This document shows positions 44,884-55,378 of a stretch of DNA of 64,000 nt, in pieces. The position numbers and the translations under genes are program-made. Where the stretch lies: NCBI GenBank assembly GCA_900618795.1, contig UYJD01000010.1:648980-712979 (forward strand), in the 5' to 3' direction. Position 1 is the first letter of the stretch; each line of letters starts with the position of its first letter. The DNA comes from Cyanodermella asteris (taxonomy: Eukaryota > Ascomycota > Lecanoromycetes > Ostropales > Stictidaceae). The notes beneath the pieces are model-generated. The model searched no databases, was not told the DNA's origin, and worked only from the letters and a program-made list of their open reading frames with translations.

Positions 44884-45819
44884 ATGCACTTCATCAACGC
44901 CGCCCCCATCCTCATCCTCGCCGGCACAGCCCTGGCCGCGCCTCTCAACGATCTTGAACGTAAGCAGTTCGGCAACGCCCACGTCCAGATCGTCACCGAG
45001 GTCGAGGTCGCCACCGTGGTGAACACTGTCGAGATGCCCGCTGGCGCCCGCCCGACCGGCGGCTGGGGCGGACACGGACGGCCACAAGGCGGCCAGCCCT
45101 CTGGAGGTTTCGGTAGTCGTCCCGGTGCTTCCGCCACTCCCACCCCTACACCGGACTCCACCACCACAGGAGGTGACGACATAACCGGCGGCGATGATAC
45201 CACTGGAGGCGATGACACGACTGGCGGCGACGACTCAACCGACTCCAGCGCCACTCCCACCCCGTCCACCGGCGGCCGCGGCGGACGCCCCACCGGCTCC
45301 ATCCCCAGCGGCGGCCACAGCCAGCCCACCGCCACGCCCGCAGCCGGCAAACCGGGCAAACCCGGCAAGACCTCCACGCCCTCCAGCCCCTCCAGCAGCC
45401 AGCCCACCGGCGGTAGCAGCAGCACCGGCAGCGGCAGCACCTCGTCCGACGCCGACACCTCGACCATCAACAAATACCGCGCCATGATGAACAAGGGTCT
45501 CAAGAACCTCACCTACGACACCAAGCTCGAAGGCAACATCAAAGACACCCTCGCCGCCGCCCCGGGCCAGATGGTCCACAAGCTCAACCCGGGAACCATG
45601 GGCCAGGTCCTCGCCGGCGGCGACTGCGGCGACTTCACGTCCGCCCTCGTGCAGGGCTGGATCTGCGAGATTCCGAGCCTGTTGCCCTCGGGGACGTGCG
45701 GAAAGGGCGGGTACGTGTCTGATGGGCAGACGGGACACGCGGAGATTTTGAGTTCGACGAGCTATAGCAAGGTGGCGTGTGCTTGTGCGGATAAGATTTG
45801 GGGGTGCGACTTTGCTTGA
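44884..45819 (+). CDS. Secreted Ser/Thr/Gly-rich protein with CAP/SCP-like C-terminus
   Basis: A single exon of 311 residues. The start MHFINAAPILILAGTALAAP is a signal peptide, followed by a short VEVATVVNTVEMPA segment as in many fungal wall proteins. Residues about 55-195 are low complexity (G, S, T, P), with four tandem GGDDxT hexamers and likely O-glycosylation. The end (about 195-311) reads INKYRAMMNKGLKNLTYDTKLEGN... MVHKLNPGTMGQVLA... ALVQGWICEIP... HAEILSSTSYSKVACACADKIWGCDFA, which fits a divergent CAP (SCP/PR-1) fold, with the HxLN-P-GQ and GWxCE patterns seen in its fungal branch. The usual CAP His/Glu pair is not obvious. An alternative upstream ATG-less frame exists, so 44884 is the natural start. 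Confidence 0.72.
   Translation: MHFINAAPILILAGTALAAPLNDLERKQFGNAHVQIVTEVEVATVVNTVEMPAGARPTGGWGGHGRPQGGQPSGGFGSRPGASATPTPTPDSTTTGGDDITGGDDTTGGDDTTGGDDSTDSSATPTPSTGGRGGRPTGSIPSGGHSQPTATPAAGKPGKPGKTSTPSSPSSSQPTGGSSSTGSGSTSSDADTSTINKYRAMMNKGLKNLTYDTKLEGNIKDTLAAAPGQMVHKLNPGTMGQVLAGGDCGDFTSALVQGWICEIPSLLPSGTCGKGGYVSDGQTGHAEILSSTSYSKVACACADKIWGCDFA
45169..45240 (+). repeat. Four tandem GGDDxT hexapeptide repeats
   Basis: 72 bases encode GGDDIT, GGDDTT, GGDDTT, GGDDST within the linker of the secreted protein. Codon use varies between copies, so it is not a fresh DNA duplication. Confidence 0.85.
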
Positions 45820-46276
45820 AAAACGCGGAGAAGCGGGGAGAGGGCAATTGAGGGCGTTCTGGACGCCCTGTCTGGCAATGGAGTTGTCGGGATCTTGTTT
45901 CGGGGGGGACTGATGACTGATGAGACTATTTTGTTTCGTGCTTGATACCTTTTTGACTGAAAAAGTTGACCCGCCGCTTGGGATGGCTGGGCAGTGTTTA
46001 GAGACCGGACACTCGTTTACAAAATCATTCGTGTTTTGACGTCTAAGATGCTTTGCCTACTCGAACACAGTCCTGCCTGCTAGTGACGAAAGAGGACAAC
46101 ACATAGACTTGAGAAATCTGTTAGGTTCTGCTAAGTGAGCTACCAATGCACCAAAGCTCGTTTTGCTGTCGTAATTTCGTGACAAAGAGGCATTGCAGTC
46201 GTTCCGGCCTTAGACGGTCGACAGCTCCCACGCAGACCCTAAGAATACCTGGTCGTCAATAGTGGATGCTGACACT
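45820..46276. other. Convergent intergenic region
   Basis: This lies between the 3' ends of two genes. Nothing is recognised. Confidence 0.5.
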
Positions 46277-48418
46277 TCACTCGATGCTCATGTTCATCAA
46301 CCCCTCGCCAGCTTCATTCATCCCCTTCATCCCCACAAGCCTCTCAACTCCACGACCACCACTCGACACCCTCTCGCCCGCCACATGACCACTCGGCGTC
46401 TCCCTCTTCCCAGCAGCAGATCCCTCAGCAGCCTTTCCACCATTCCCATTCCAAAACGACACATCCCTCTGCGCAGGACTCGCTGGCAATATCGGGCTGC
46501 CAGCAATACTGCTCAGCCCCGGACTGACGGCCCGCCGCTTGAAGAACTCTGCATCCAGCTCGTCATCGCGGCGGCGTTTCCCGAGCGCGTTCTTAGTCCA
46601 GCTTGGCTGAACCGCAGTCGTGGGCGTACTAGATCGCGCTCGCGCCGGGCTTGAGTTGCGAGTGTGCTGGCTCTGTTCGCGGCCCGGCCATAGCGGTGGG
46701 GCGATGGATGTGTTTGTGGACGCCGTCTCGAGAGTCATGGATGCATCTTCGGATATGACGGACGCGGACGATGAGCCGCGAGGGAAGAGCCGCGGAGGAG
46801 GCGTGCGCATGCGGTCGTCATCCAGGAAGCGGTTCCAGAATTCTGGGCCCGCGCCGTGGCGGGAGGCTTGTTGGGAGAAACTGCTCGAGGAGCGGCGTGT
46901 ATTAGTGGTCGCCGTTTCGGCTTCATTAGAGATGGACATGTCGTCAAGGGGCGAGTCGTCTGGGCCTGCTGTTGCGGGGGCCAGAGAAGGGGAAGAGGCC
47001 GTGGTGGTCGGCTGGGAAGGGGTCGGGAGGAGGTTTGTGTCTTCTGGTTTGCGTTCTTCGCGCTCCTTGACTTGCCGGATTACTTCGGCTTCACGGCGGT
47101 TCTCGACATCGATGGGTGCGCCTTCTTCAGCTAGGGCTGCCCGGATTCGGGCAAATCCTTTAGATCGTGGTATCAGGTGGCTGCGTCGTGTCGTGACGGC
47201 CTTGATCACATTGCGGCGGTCTTCGGCGTTTGAGGCTGATGAGATTCCGAACGCATCCATGGCGTCCTTGCTATCGTCAGTAGCAGGTGTAGCAGTGCTG
47301 GAGTCGTCGATAGCAAGCTCGTCGGTGCCGAGGCTTAAGCTTTCCCTACGGCTTTGAATGCTTCGCCTACTCAACTCGCGCTGGAAGTAGTTCTCGCTGT
47401 GTTCTATACTTCGCACAATCGGAGGACTTCCATAGACGGGACTGCCGAACAAGTCGTATTTCCACCCGTTGGAGCTGCGTTTGTTGCTGCTTGAGTTTTT
47501 ACGCTTCTCTCGACTGCGTAGCTTTTCCCTGTAGTTCATGAAGTTGCTCCCACCGATAGCAAACGGAGCGAGTGCATCGCCGCCAGGACTCTGCATTATC
47601 CCACCACCGTGCATCGCCGGTAAAGGTCGTGCAGCTTGTGGCGTCATGTGAATAGTCTCATCATCATCCCGCATAGCCTCGTCCTCGTTGGACGAGCTGT
47701 CGCTGCCAGAGTCAATCATGTTGATTGACCCCACGCTGGAGCTGACCATTCCCTGATCAGGCCCAGAGCATCCATTGTTCCCTCGCATAGGTGAGTCGTA
47801 CGCCAGATTTCCATTTTTTCTGGGGACCGATATACCCCTACCGCCCACTATAGGCGAAGACTCTGGATCAGGATGCTCGGCCAATGTGGAATGATGTAAA
47901 TGTGTAGCGGCGCGCGAAAAGTCCATACCTCTGGAGCGTCTGGGGAGAAGAGACGCCGGGGAAGAGCCGTATGAAATCGCTTGATCCAACTTCGGAGTCA
48001 GCGGAGTGCGTGTTTCGGTCTTGACCACGTTGCCGGAGTGCTCGCCCTCGCGTGCCGGGAGTTGAAGACTCAGACCTCGAGATAGCAGAGCTGTACGTTT
48101 GGGAGTGCTGGGCGCGCCATCATCTGCGCCATCGTACTGGCTCGAATGAGCAAGACTACCAAAGCCTGGGGCGGGCGATGTTCGTGTCGACGAGGCTGCC
48201 GAATGAGATGAGCTTGCGGACGGTACGATTGGGGCGGGAGAAAGCAGTCGCTTCGGCTGATGGCCAGTATTGATGGACAGAGATGTCGAGGGTCCGGTCA
48301 GGACACTGGATGGCGGCTTATCCTGGCTGGTGCCTTGGGTCAGAGAGGTCAGTTGACCAAACTGAGATGGCACGCCGTCGAACATATGGTTCGTCATTGC
48401 TCGACTGTGCGAATACAA
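46277..48418 (-). CDS. Disordered SP/TP-rich protein of unknown function
   Basis: One long frame of 713 residues, clearly coding by length and codon use. I do not recognise the family. Visible features: a conserved-looking N-terminal block (TPLTPKLDQAISYGSSPASLL then MDFSRAATHLHHSTLAE and SSPIVGGRG), acidic serine runs (DSGSDSSSNEDEAMRDDDE), a second ordered-looking stretch (SNGWKYDLFGSPVYGSPPIVR then EHSENYFQRELSRRSIQ), and a charged helix DVENRREAEVIRQVKEREERK. A bipartite-like basic stretch GKRRRDDELDAEFFKRR suggests nuclear location. It has dozens of SP/TP sites, as in cell-cycle regulated transcription cofactors. No membrane segment or signal peptide is seen. It could be a Whi5/Nrm1-type regulator, but that is only a guess. 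Confidence 0.7.
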   Translation of the reverse strand: MYSHSRAMTNHMFDGVPSQFGQLTSLTQGTSQDKPPSSVLTGPSTSLSINTGHQPKRLLSPAPIVPSASSSHSAASSTRTSPAPGFGSLAHSSQYDGADDGAPSTPKRTALLSRGLSLQLPAREGEHSGNVVKTETRTPLTPKLDQAISYGSSPASLLPRRSRGMDFSRAATHLHHSTLAEHPDPESSPIVGGRGISVPRKNGNLAYDSPMRGNNGCSGPDQGMVSSSVGSINMIDSGSDSSSNEDEAMRDDDETIHMTPQAARPLPAMHGGGIMQSPGGDALAPFAIGGSNFMNYREKLRSREKRKNSSSNKRSSNGWKYDLFGSPVYGSPPIVRSIEHSENYFQRELSRRSIQSRRESLSLGTDELAIDDSSTATPATDDSKDAMDAFGISSASNAEDRRNVIKAVTTRRSHLIPRSKGFARIRAALAEEGAPIDVENRREAEVIRQVKEREERKPEDTNLLPTPSQPTTTASSPSLAPATAGPDDSPLDDMSISNEAETATTNTRRSSSSFSQQASRHGAGPEFWNRFLDDDRMRTPPPRLFPRGSSSASVISEDASMTLETASTNTSIAPPLWPGREQSQHTRNSSPARARSSTPTTAVQPSWTKNALGKRRRDDELDAEFFKRRAVSPGLSSIAGSPILPASPAQRDVSFWNGNGGKAAEGSAAGKRETPSGHVAGERVSSGGRGVERLVGMKGMNEAGEGLMNMSIE

Positions 48419-49644
48419 GAGTTGGACCTTGTACGAGCCTGAAGAATGAGAGATACTTTACATTTTTAAGCAATGATTCGTGGAGATGGCTGGGGTCAAC
48501 CGTGAGTTTGACTTATGAGGTCGATGTTCATCACGCTCGTGCTGCTGGTCGCGCCTGTTTCACTTCGCGCTAGCGAGCAATCTACACCTCAGTTATCCCA
48601 ATCGAGCCTAGCCTGACATTTCCATCCATTGGGGCGACGAAGCTGAAACACACGTTCCGGGCAGAATAAGGTTGGCACTGCTTTGTTAATGACTTCACCA
48701 AAATATGGACATGGCGCACCACAAACACTGTGACTTATATTCCCGCATAGTCTAGATTCAGACGGTGAATGCTCCCGATGCCACTTCAAGTCCGAGAGCG
48801 CTTTACATCACGAGCGCTGAGCGAGGATTACGATTTATTCCTATATTTTCACACCTTGTGCGAGTTGGTAGTAGTTGTTCATCCAGCCTTCCGGTCAGCG
48901 TCACAAGTAAGCGCAGCTTTGATTGCAAGCGGCGCAAATTGAAAATGTTCTCAACCAGGTGGCTGCAGCTAAATACAACACAATGCTTGGTCATGCGCGG
49001 AGACGTACCTCTTTCAGCCGCCACCAGAGGCTTCTTCCCTGTTTCATCTGCAGCCCCGCTTCGACAACGACATGTTCGCCTGTCGCGTGAAGGAGTGTGC
49101 AGCAGCTCACGGTGCAGGACCGAGTTCGTAATCCTCATAGCTTAAGTCTTCGGGGGCACGGTAGCGCTGCGCTCGAGCCAACAGGCCGAAGATTAATTAC
49201 GGAATCACTGTTCCTTCAATCATCAACAACGCATACGGAACAGCTACGGTCTCACGGCTTTGAGCCTAGTTGAAAGTGCCCAGGACCGAGAAAACCTCGC
49301 GCTACTGCGGTTCACGGTCTGCGCGCAGCAACTATGGCAGTGTCCCGTTGAGAGGGATGTGGCCTCTTGCCGCAAGCAAGTTTCAGCCTGGTCCACGTGC
49401 GACGACTAGAATCTTGACGAGGCTACTACAGTACTAGACCGCATTGGTAATGACCAGAAGATAGTAAACGGTGCCTCGTTCCTTTTGTTCGTGCCTCCTT
49501 GACGCTGTGTCCGCAATTGCTTGTTCATTCGCTTCAAGACTTTCCGTCGCACTTTTGCGCTGCTTGACGCGATCGCGTCTTGTTCTCATACATAGTATCC
49601 TTCTTCACCGGTCCTGGCGCATCTCTGTCAATTACCGTTGCTCC
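48419..49644. other. Divergent intergenic region
   Basis: This is shared upstream sequence of the disordered protein (minus) and the beta-trefoil membrane protein (plus). No gene or RNA is seen. An upstream in-frame open stretch before 49645 lacks an ATG. Confidence 0.5.
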
Positions 49645-50592
49645 ATGGCGCCTTTCGATCAAACAAGATGGTACATGATCGGCTTCCAAGGGAATGACAG
49701 CTATGCCCTCGATGCCACTCTGGATCAACTGACCCCTCAAGGCCTGGGCAGACCCACCTTCAACCGCTTGTCAAGCGCGCCGCAGCTACTCTGGCAGATA
49801 TGGCCCATCGACAACACAGGCTACTCTCTCATACGATGTGCAGGCGCCGGCGAGAACATGTATCTGGGCGGATTCGACCCATACGACTCGGCAAAAGGGC
49901 TAGGCGGGTCACCTGCTCTGAAAAATCCCCAACAATATCCCAACGACGAGAGTATGCTCTGGAATATCTCCAGCTGGGGCGATGAATGGTACTCGGTGAC
50001 CAACAAGGCGAACGGGACCAAGTTGCGGCTTGGGGCGGCAATGGGAGCCAACATGGGGGCGTTCTTCGGGGATGCAACTACACCGGATTCGCAAAATCGG
50101 CTCACGTTTGCTTCTCAAGGCCCTGCCAATTGGTATGGATTTCAGACAATGTCGACACCAGCCGTCGCCAAGGCGCTTGCTACTCCTACTGCTTCTGTGA
50201 GTGGTTCTAGGTTGACGGCGGCGGCGTCACCAACCTCAATGGGTGGGATGGCGAGCGCGACCGCGACCGGGTCATCACTGGTTTGCAATGATGCTGCGAG
50301 CTCCTCACTATCACCTGGAGCGAGTGCAGGGATTGCTGTGGCCGTCACATTCATCGTCTGCGCGGGCATATCCGCCGTCGCTTGGATCTTGATGAGTCGC
50401 AGGTTACGACAGAGGCTGCAGGCAAATAATGGGATTGCAATTGTTGGGAGCTCTGAGAGAGGAGGACTGTACAAGCCGCTTGGAATGTCATCCACGTATG
50501 ATTCACCACAGCCCGGAGAAATGTCGTCAGGATCGACAAGAAGGCCGCAAGTGCAGGAACTGGCGACAAATCCTGAACACTGGCGCAAGTGA
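49645..50592 (+). CDS. Beta-trefoil (ricin-B-like) single-pass membrane protein
   Basis: 315 residues from ATG 49645. The N-terminal ~170 residues look like a ricin-B beta-trefoil lectin-like domain (start MAPFDQTRWYMIGFQGNDSY; recurring W-x-I and Y-L-G patterns such as LLWQIWPI, MLWNISSW and EWYSVTNK). A Ser/Thr/Ala-rich stalk (about 175-230) leads to one membrane helix (about 234-258, AGIAVAVTFIVCAGISAVAWIL) and a cytoplasmic tail with RRLRQRL next to the membrane (positive inside). This is the layout of fungal wall-stress-sensor-like proteins, though there is no clear signal peptide on the N-terminal domain, so topology would rely on the membrane helix. Carbohydrate binding is inferred, not shown. 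Confidence 0.65.
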   Translation: MAPFDQTRWYMIGFQGNDSYALDATLDQLTPQGLGRPTFNRLSSAPQLLWQIWPIDNTGYSLIRCAGAGENMYLGGFDPYDSAKGLGGSPALKNPQQYPNDESMLWNISSWGDEWYSVTNKANGTKLRLGAAMGANMGAFFGDATTPDSQNRLTFASQGPANWYGFQTMSTPAVAKALATPTASVSGSRLTAAASPTSMGGMASATATGSSLVCNDAASSSLSPGASAGIAVAVTFIVCAGISAVAWILMSRRLRQRLQANNGIAIVGSSERGGLYKPLGMSSTYDSPQPGEMSSGSTRRPQVQELATNPEHWRK

Positions 50593-51521
50593 ATGAAAAG
50601 ATGCATGACGAGTAGGAGAGCGTTCTTCTCAGCTACGGAGGGAATGCAGTGCGGAGAAAAGCACCGTGGGCACCAAATAATGAAGGCCACGTCGCGTTAA
50701 AGGTGATTGACTCGCGGGCATGGCCAAAGTCTGAAGAGGTCCGCTTATTGAGCCATCGCGAGACATGTTGGACTTGCATATTTGCAGCGAGGTGTTCGGG
50801 TAATGTGGATCAGTTCTAGGGCATGGAAAATACGATATCAGGAAGAAGTAAAACACGTTCGACGCAATGCCACTAGCTGTGTAGTTCACTCGAGTCAGGG
50901 AAACTTTGAGAGACCTTTGGACGCCTTGAAGCCTACGAATTCAGGACGCTGGGAAGACCACAAGGCAGTGTCCGACATTAAAGTCGATCCGTGCTTTTCT
51001 GGACCAGCCATCAGCGAACAATGACGGTACATCAACAGGACTAGAGAAGATCCACATAGCAATGCACTTCATCCGATATAGAGGTCATCATATTGTGCCC
51101 AAATGGTGGTGCTTCGAACACTCCGACCGGCCACATCTGCGTGGACCTTCCGAAACGAGTCTGGCGTCAGATTCGAGGACTCTTGAGGTTCTCCCGTGTT
51201 GAATGGCCGCTCTGAGAACTATCTGGTTCCTTTTGTCGAACGAGATCAAAGCTCCCCATCGCGACCGACAGCTACCCCGCGGGTCCCGCGGTCTCAGATA
51301 GCGGATCATGACGGAACCATGTCAAGATGCACCTCCGGCCTGGTCCATGGCTCGGACATGGTTCATTGTATAAAACAAATGCTACAATCAATGCCTTGAA
51401 AGCATCTCCTGTGCTCGAAAGATTCAACGACAATTTCACTCTTTCCCGACACGGGATCCCGGTCAGGTTCCCTCCGTCTAAAAATCTTGAAACAAGCTCA
51501 GATCCACTCGATTCCTAAATC
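50593..51521. other. Intergenic, upstream of agmatinase
   Basis: Nothing is recognised except a TATA box at 51369-51375. Confidence 0.5.
51369..51375 (+). promoter_or_regulatory. TATA box (TATAAAA) of the agmatinase gene
   Basis: A canonical TATAAAA lies 147 bases before the ATG at 51522. Confidence 0.55.
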
Positions 51522-52946
51522 ATGTATCCACGCTTCGCTGAATTTTGCCTGTATACGTCCCTCATTTCAACATGCCTAGCACACAATCACGAGCGTATCG
51601 ATCTCACCCATCAGTCTAAGCAATCCCCCTTCTACCCAGCCGCAGCCTCCAATCTTTCCGACATTCAAATCGACACGCTCGACGTCTTCAGCGCCCAAGG
51701 CACCTTCGCCCACCTCCCTCGGCTAGACTGCTTCTCCAACTCCACGGACCCAGCCTACGACATCGCCTTCCTCGGCGCTCCCTTCGACACCGCCGTCAGC
51801 GCCCGCCCCGGCGCGCGCTACGGGCCCTCCGGGATCCGCGAAGGCTCCTACCGTATCGGCCCAGACTTCTCTTACGACATCATCACGGGCTACAATGCGT
51901 TCAAATCTTGGGCCAAGATTGTGGACTGCGGGAGCGTGCCGATGACGCCGTTTGATAACAGCTATGCGTTGTTGCAGCTGGAGAAGGCGCATAGGGTCGT
52001 CGCGGGCCGCAAGGCGGCGACGGCGGAGAAGGGGGGCGAGGTCCCGAGGATTGTGATGTTGGGGGGTGATCATACGGTTACGTTGCCGGCGTTGAGAGCG
52101 GTGCATGAGAGGTGGGGACGGGTTTCGGTTATTCATTTTGATTCCCATATCGATACTTGGGATCCGAAAGTTCTTGGTTAGTGCAGTTTCCTGAGAGTTG
52201 CAACAGCTTCCGGGGCTGGATATGCTATTATGTGTGCTGACAGCTTCCGGCAGGAGGTGGGATATCAGACTACAGGTAAGAAGAGATCGAGTACAGCAGC
52301 CGTCCAACCGATCTTGGGCTGCTTGACTACATCGAGTCGTCCATTGCTGATCTTATTTGGCAACTACAGCGGAGTGAATCACGGTAAGTTGCCTCTCAAT
52401 TATCACGAAAAGCGTCCGAGGTATCATGACCGAATCTTGGGGACAGCGACCGGCTTCCAGCAAGCTTCAGTCTGACATCAGCCAGGAACCTTCCTCCACC
52501 TCGCCCACGAAGAAGGCTTAATTTCGAATACCTCCATCCACGCCGGCATCCGCGCCCCCGCCGCCCGCCGCCACGGCGACCTCCGCAACGACATGCGCTG
52601 CGGCTTCGAACTCATCCACGCCCGCTCCATCGATCAAATCGGTATCAAAGGCATAATCGAGCGACTGCGCGAGCGTGTCGGTAACAATAAAGTCTACATC
52701 ACGGTGGACATTGACGTGCTTGACCCAGCGTTTGCACCGGCAACGGGTACGCCCGAGGTCGCGGGATGGACGACGAGGGAGCTGTTGTCGATTTTGGAGG
52801 GACTCGATGGGCTTCATGTGGTTGGCGCGGATGTGGTTGAGGTTGCGCCGGCGTATGATAATGTGGGTCAGACGACTGTGTTGGCGGTGGCGGAGGTTGC
52901 ATTGACGTTGATGAGCTTGATGGTAGGGAGGGAAGTTCGTGAATGA
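51522..52946 (+). CDS. Agmatinase-like ureohydrolase, probably secreted
   Basis: Mn2+-dependent hydrolase of the arginase/agmatinase family, releasing urea from agmatine (or a related guanidine compound). Exons: 51522-52176, 52254-52275 (22 bases), 52370-52383 (14 bases), 52486-52946, giving 383 residues. The start MYPRFAEFCLYTSLISTCLA is a signal peptide, so this is the secreted fungal branch. Metal-binding motifs: GGDHTVT, HFDSHIDT and, in the last exon, TVDIDVLDPAFAPATGTPEVAGW. The two microexons code for GGISDYSGVNHG, which sits where the family has the GTxF-loop lead-in; skipping either would break the frame. All junctions are GT-AG. The product putrescine could link to the polyamine/GABA-type permease upstream, but that is inference. 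Confidence 0.9.
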
Positions 52947-53428
52947 GTCAGTGGTGCCTTAGGGGTGAATCAGTGCTTTAAGATCGGATGCGATAGTAGA
53001 TGGAGGTACAGAGGGTTTGTGTCTGTGATGGTTGAAATAAGGCAGTAGCCGGAAGTGAAACTGAGCACGAAGGTGATCAATTACTCGTGGATATGTCACG
53101 AAGACCGCTTGTAGCACTCGGATCGAGTCAGTAACAAGTCGTACGGAGTTTCATCTTCAACCACTCGTGACTTTCCTTCGTATTGAAAGCATTATGCATG
53201 TAATGCACAGCGACTGTATGGCTGATTTTGTCATCGACGTTGATTCGCACGTACATTGAGGGGCACCAAAGTCAACAACCTCGGAGCTGAAGTCGACCCC
53301 ACGAGCTTCACAAAGACAAGCAAGCAAGCTCGATCCTACGCGCGAAAAGGACCAACAATCAGCACCAGATAGAACATCGAAATTTTACAAATTCTGAGAG
53401 AAGCGACTGTCACATACATCGATCGACC
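52947..53428. other. Intergenic
   Basis: This lies between agmatinase and the MAPR-type gene. Nothing is recognised. Confidence 0.5.
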
Positions 53429-54001
53429 ATGTCGGACCAGCCTGCCGAGCAGAAGAAAGGTCGCTTCGAGCCAAAGGAGCCCAAACAACTCGATCCGCCC
53501 AAGGATGATCCCATCACTATCGAAGAATTGGCGCAATGTACCGGTGAGTTCAGTCCCGACATACATAAAACCTCATCATGTAGCTTCTCGCAGATGCAGC
53601 ACTGCAGTGATACCGTATACGGGCGCTGACCGTGGTTGGTGGTCTCCAGGTCTGAACCCCGACAAGCCCACGTACGTAGCCATCAAAGGTCTCGTCTACG
53701 ACGTGACCGGGAACAAGAGCTACGGGCCGGAAGGTCCGTACAAGGGTATGCCATTCCCCCGTCCTTTCCCTCAACCAAGTGCCGAAACACCTGGCCAGGT
53801 CTATGTTTGAATTCTGACACGCCAGGGATAGTCTTCACGGGACATGATGCTTCGAGGGCGCTGGCCAAGTCTTCGACCAAGCCGGAGGACGTGAGCCCCG
53901 AGTGGGAGGATCTTCCGGATTCCGAAAAGAAGGTTCTGGACGACTGGATCACGTTCTTTACCAAGCGGTATAATATCGTGGGCAAGGTTGTGAGCTCATA
54001 A
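53429..54001 (+). CDS. MAPR-type cytochrome b5-like heme/steroid-binding protein
   Basis: Small protein of the membrane-associated progesterone receptor family, binding heme and supporting P450/sterol enzymes. Exons 53429-53543, 53650-53745, 53826-54001 (introns 106 and 80 bases, GT-AG) encode 128 residues. The sequence starts MSDQPAEQKKGRFEPKEPKQ, then ITIEELAQCTG, PTYVAIKGLVYDVTGNKSYG and GIVFTGHDASRALAKSS, all MAPR signatures; the tail has LDDWITFFTKRYNIVGKV. Unlike Dap1/PGRMC1 it lacks an N-terminal membrane helix, so it is a soluble relative. Both splice sites fall in phase 1. Confidence 0.9.
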
Positions 54002-55123
54002 CGAAAGGTAGACAAAGCTGAAGAAAGGGCGATTTGCTTGTACCTCTTGTTCTCAAGGAAGGAGGAAGGAGGAAGGAGGATCATGCCATGCCATGTGTGT
54101 ATGTACGCAGCCGGTCTTGTATGAAGAGCTTTTCCTTACCAATTGGAGCCTTGAGCCGGCTTGATACCAGTTGTCTTGTTTGGATCTGGGCTTTAGCTGC
54201 ATTCACGGTAATCATTGTCGATATTTTATGTGGAATGGAGGACTGCTTGAGTATCCACTTCTTGTATCTCCTCAATGGTTTCAGACCTGAGGCGGTCGTC
54301 GAAGGTTTTTTCACCCACTTGCGTGTACAAGAGCTGCGCTTAGAATGAGATCGGATCATGCTACCGCAAGCTGAATACCCAAGAGCCTTCTTCTGCGACC
54401 ACTAGCTATGCTCGTACATTCCATCAAGCCAGTGCCTCGACAAGGTCTTCAAGCCGACCTCGAAAACCCATGATCATCAAATCAGAAAGTCAATGACACA
54501 AAGCGTTCCCAACCACAGCATCACCGTCCCACGACTCGTCAATCCTCGAAGCCTGTCAGCTGGTTCCGGCAACCTGCATATAATGGGTCCAGTCCAACAC
54601 ACCCTGGATCCTGGCGACGCCCGTAACAGCAGTATGAGAGCAAACATGCACCATAGCGCCGGGCTGCGCGGGAGCACGGCCGGGCCGGCCCATGCCAGTT
54701 TGAGCCATGGTGCTCGACGGCCCGTTGGAATCGGAAGGATGCAGGTGCAACCAAAAAGCAACATGTCGCATTGGTTGAATCGAAGGAGGATCGAATAAAA
54801 AGCATTTCCCGGGGCATAGGTCCGACTGACGATGCAAAAGATGGTGGGATGGACCATCCACGGCAGGATGTGAGTGTCACGACTTCACCAGCTTATGGAA
54901 CGGATGACCCCTTCGTGAATATTGAGGTGGTATTCTTGGCAAATATCAGATAATTACCCTGAGCTAGTCTTTGAAGATTCCCTGTCCGGTTCGAGTACGC
55001 AGCAAAACGATCCGACGGAGAGATATCCCACCGGACAGCCCGATTGCAGGTACAATAGACACAATCCACGCAGCTACTTTCCCCTAGACCCACCTCTCGC
55101 AGAGCGTCAGACACCCTGCTCGC
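54002..55123. other. Intergenic
   Basis: No family, RNA or repeat is recognised. A short GGA-rich stretch near 54058-54080 is simple sequence. Confidence 0.5.
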
Positions 55124-55378
55124 TCATTTGTGACCCCAAGCTCCGCCGGCAGCTCCCATCTGCTGGTGGTGGTAATGCTGACGCATCATCTGCGCCTGTG
55201 CTGCCTCACGCCTAGCCTGGCATGCCGGACAGTCCTCGTTTGGTACACATCGCTGCCGTTTCACGACTGGCGGTCCGAAGCAGTCGTGTGTCTGGTCATT
55301 TCGCGAGAAATGGCAATACGAGATTCTTCGTTGTTGGCAGTGTTGACAGCGGTAGTTGATTTTCTCGTAGTCGCACAT
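55124..55378 (-). CDS. Small eight-cysteine protein, unknown
   Basis: 84 residues, one exon, with ATG in a good context. It starts MCDYEKINYRCQHCQQRRIS and has cysteines at 2, 11, 14, 22, 33, 44, 50 and 53, with CxxC pairs at 11/14 and 50/53 that suggest zinc binding. The tail is Q/H/M/G-rich. There is no signal peptide. It resembles the small, cysteine-rich intracellular proteins common in Pezizomycotina genomes whose role is unknown. Confidence 0.6.
   Translation of the reverse strand: MCDYEKINYRCQHCQQRRISYCHFSRNDQTHDCFGPPVVKRQRCVPNEDCPACQARREAAQAQMMRQHYHHQQMGAAGGAWGHK

Noticed and set aside
44859-45738. Long minus-strand open frames over the secreted CAP-like gene
   Set aside because: They are shadows of the low-complexity G/S/T/P coding sequence and match no family.
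46620-47357. 245-codon plus-strand frame
   Set aside because: It is a shadow of the 713-residue minus-strand gene.
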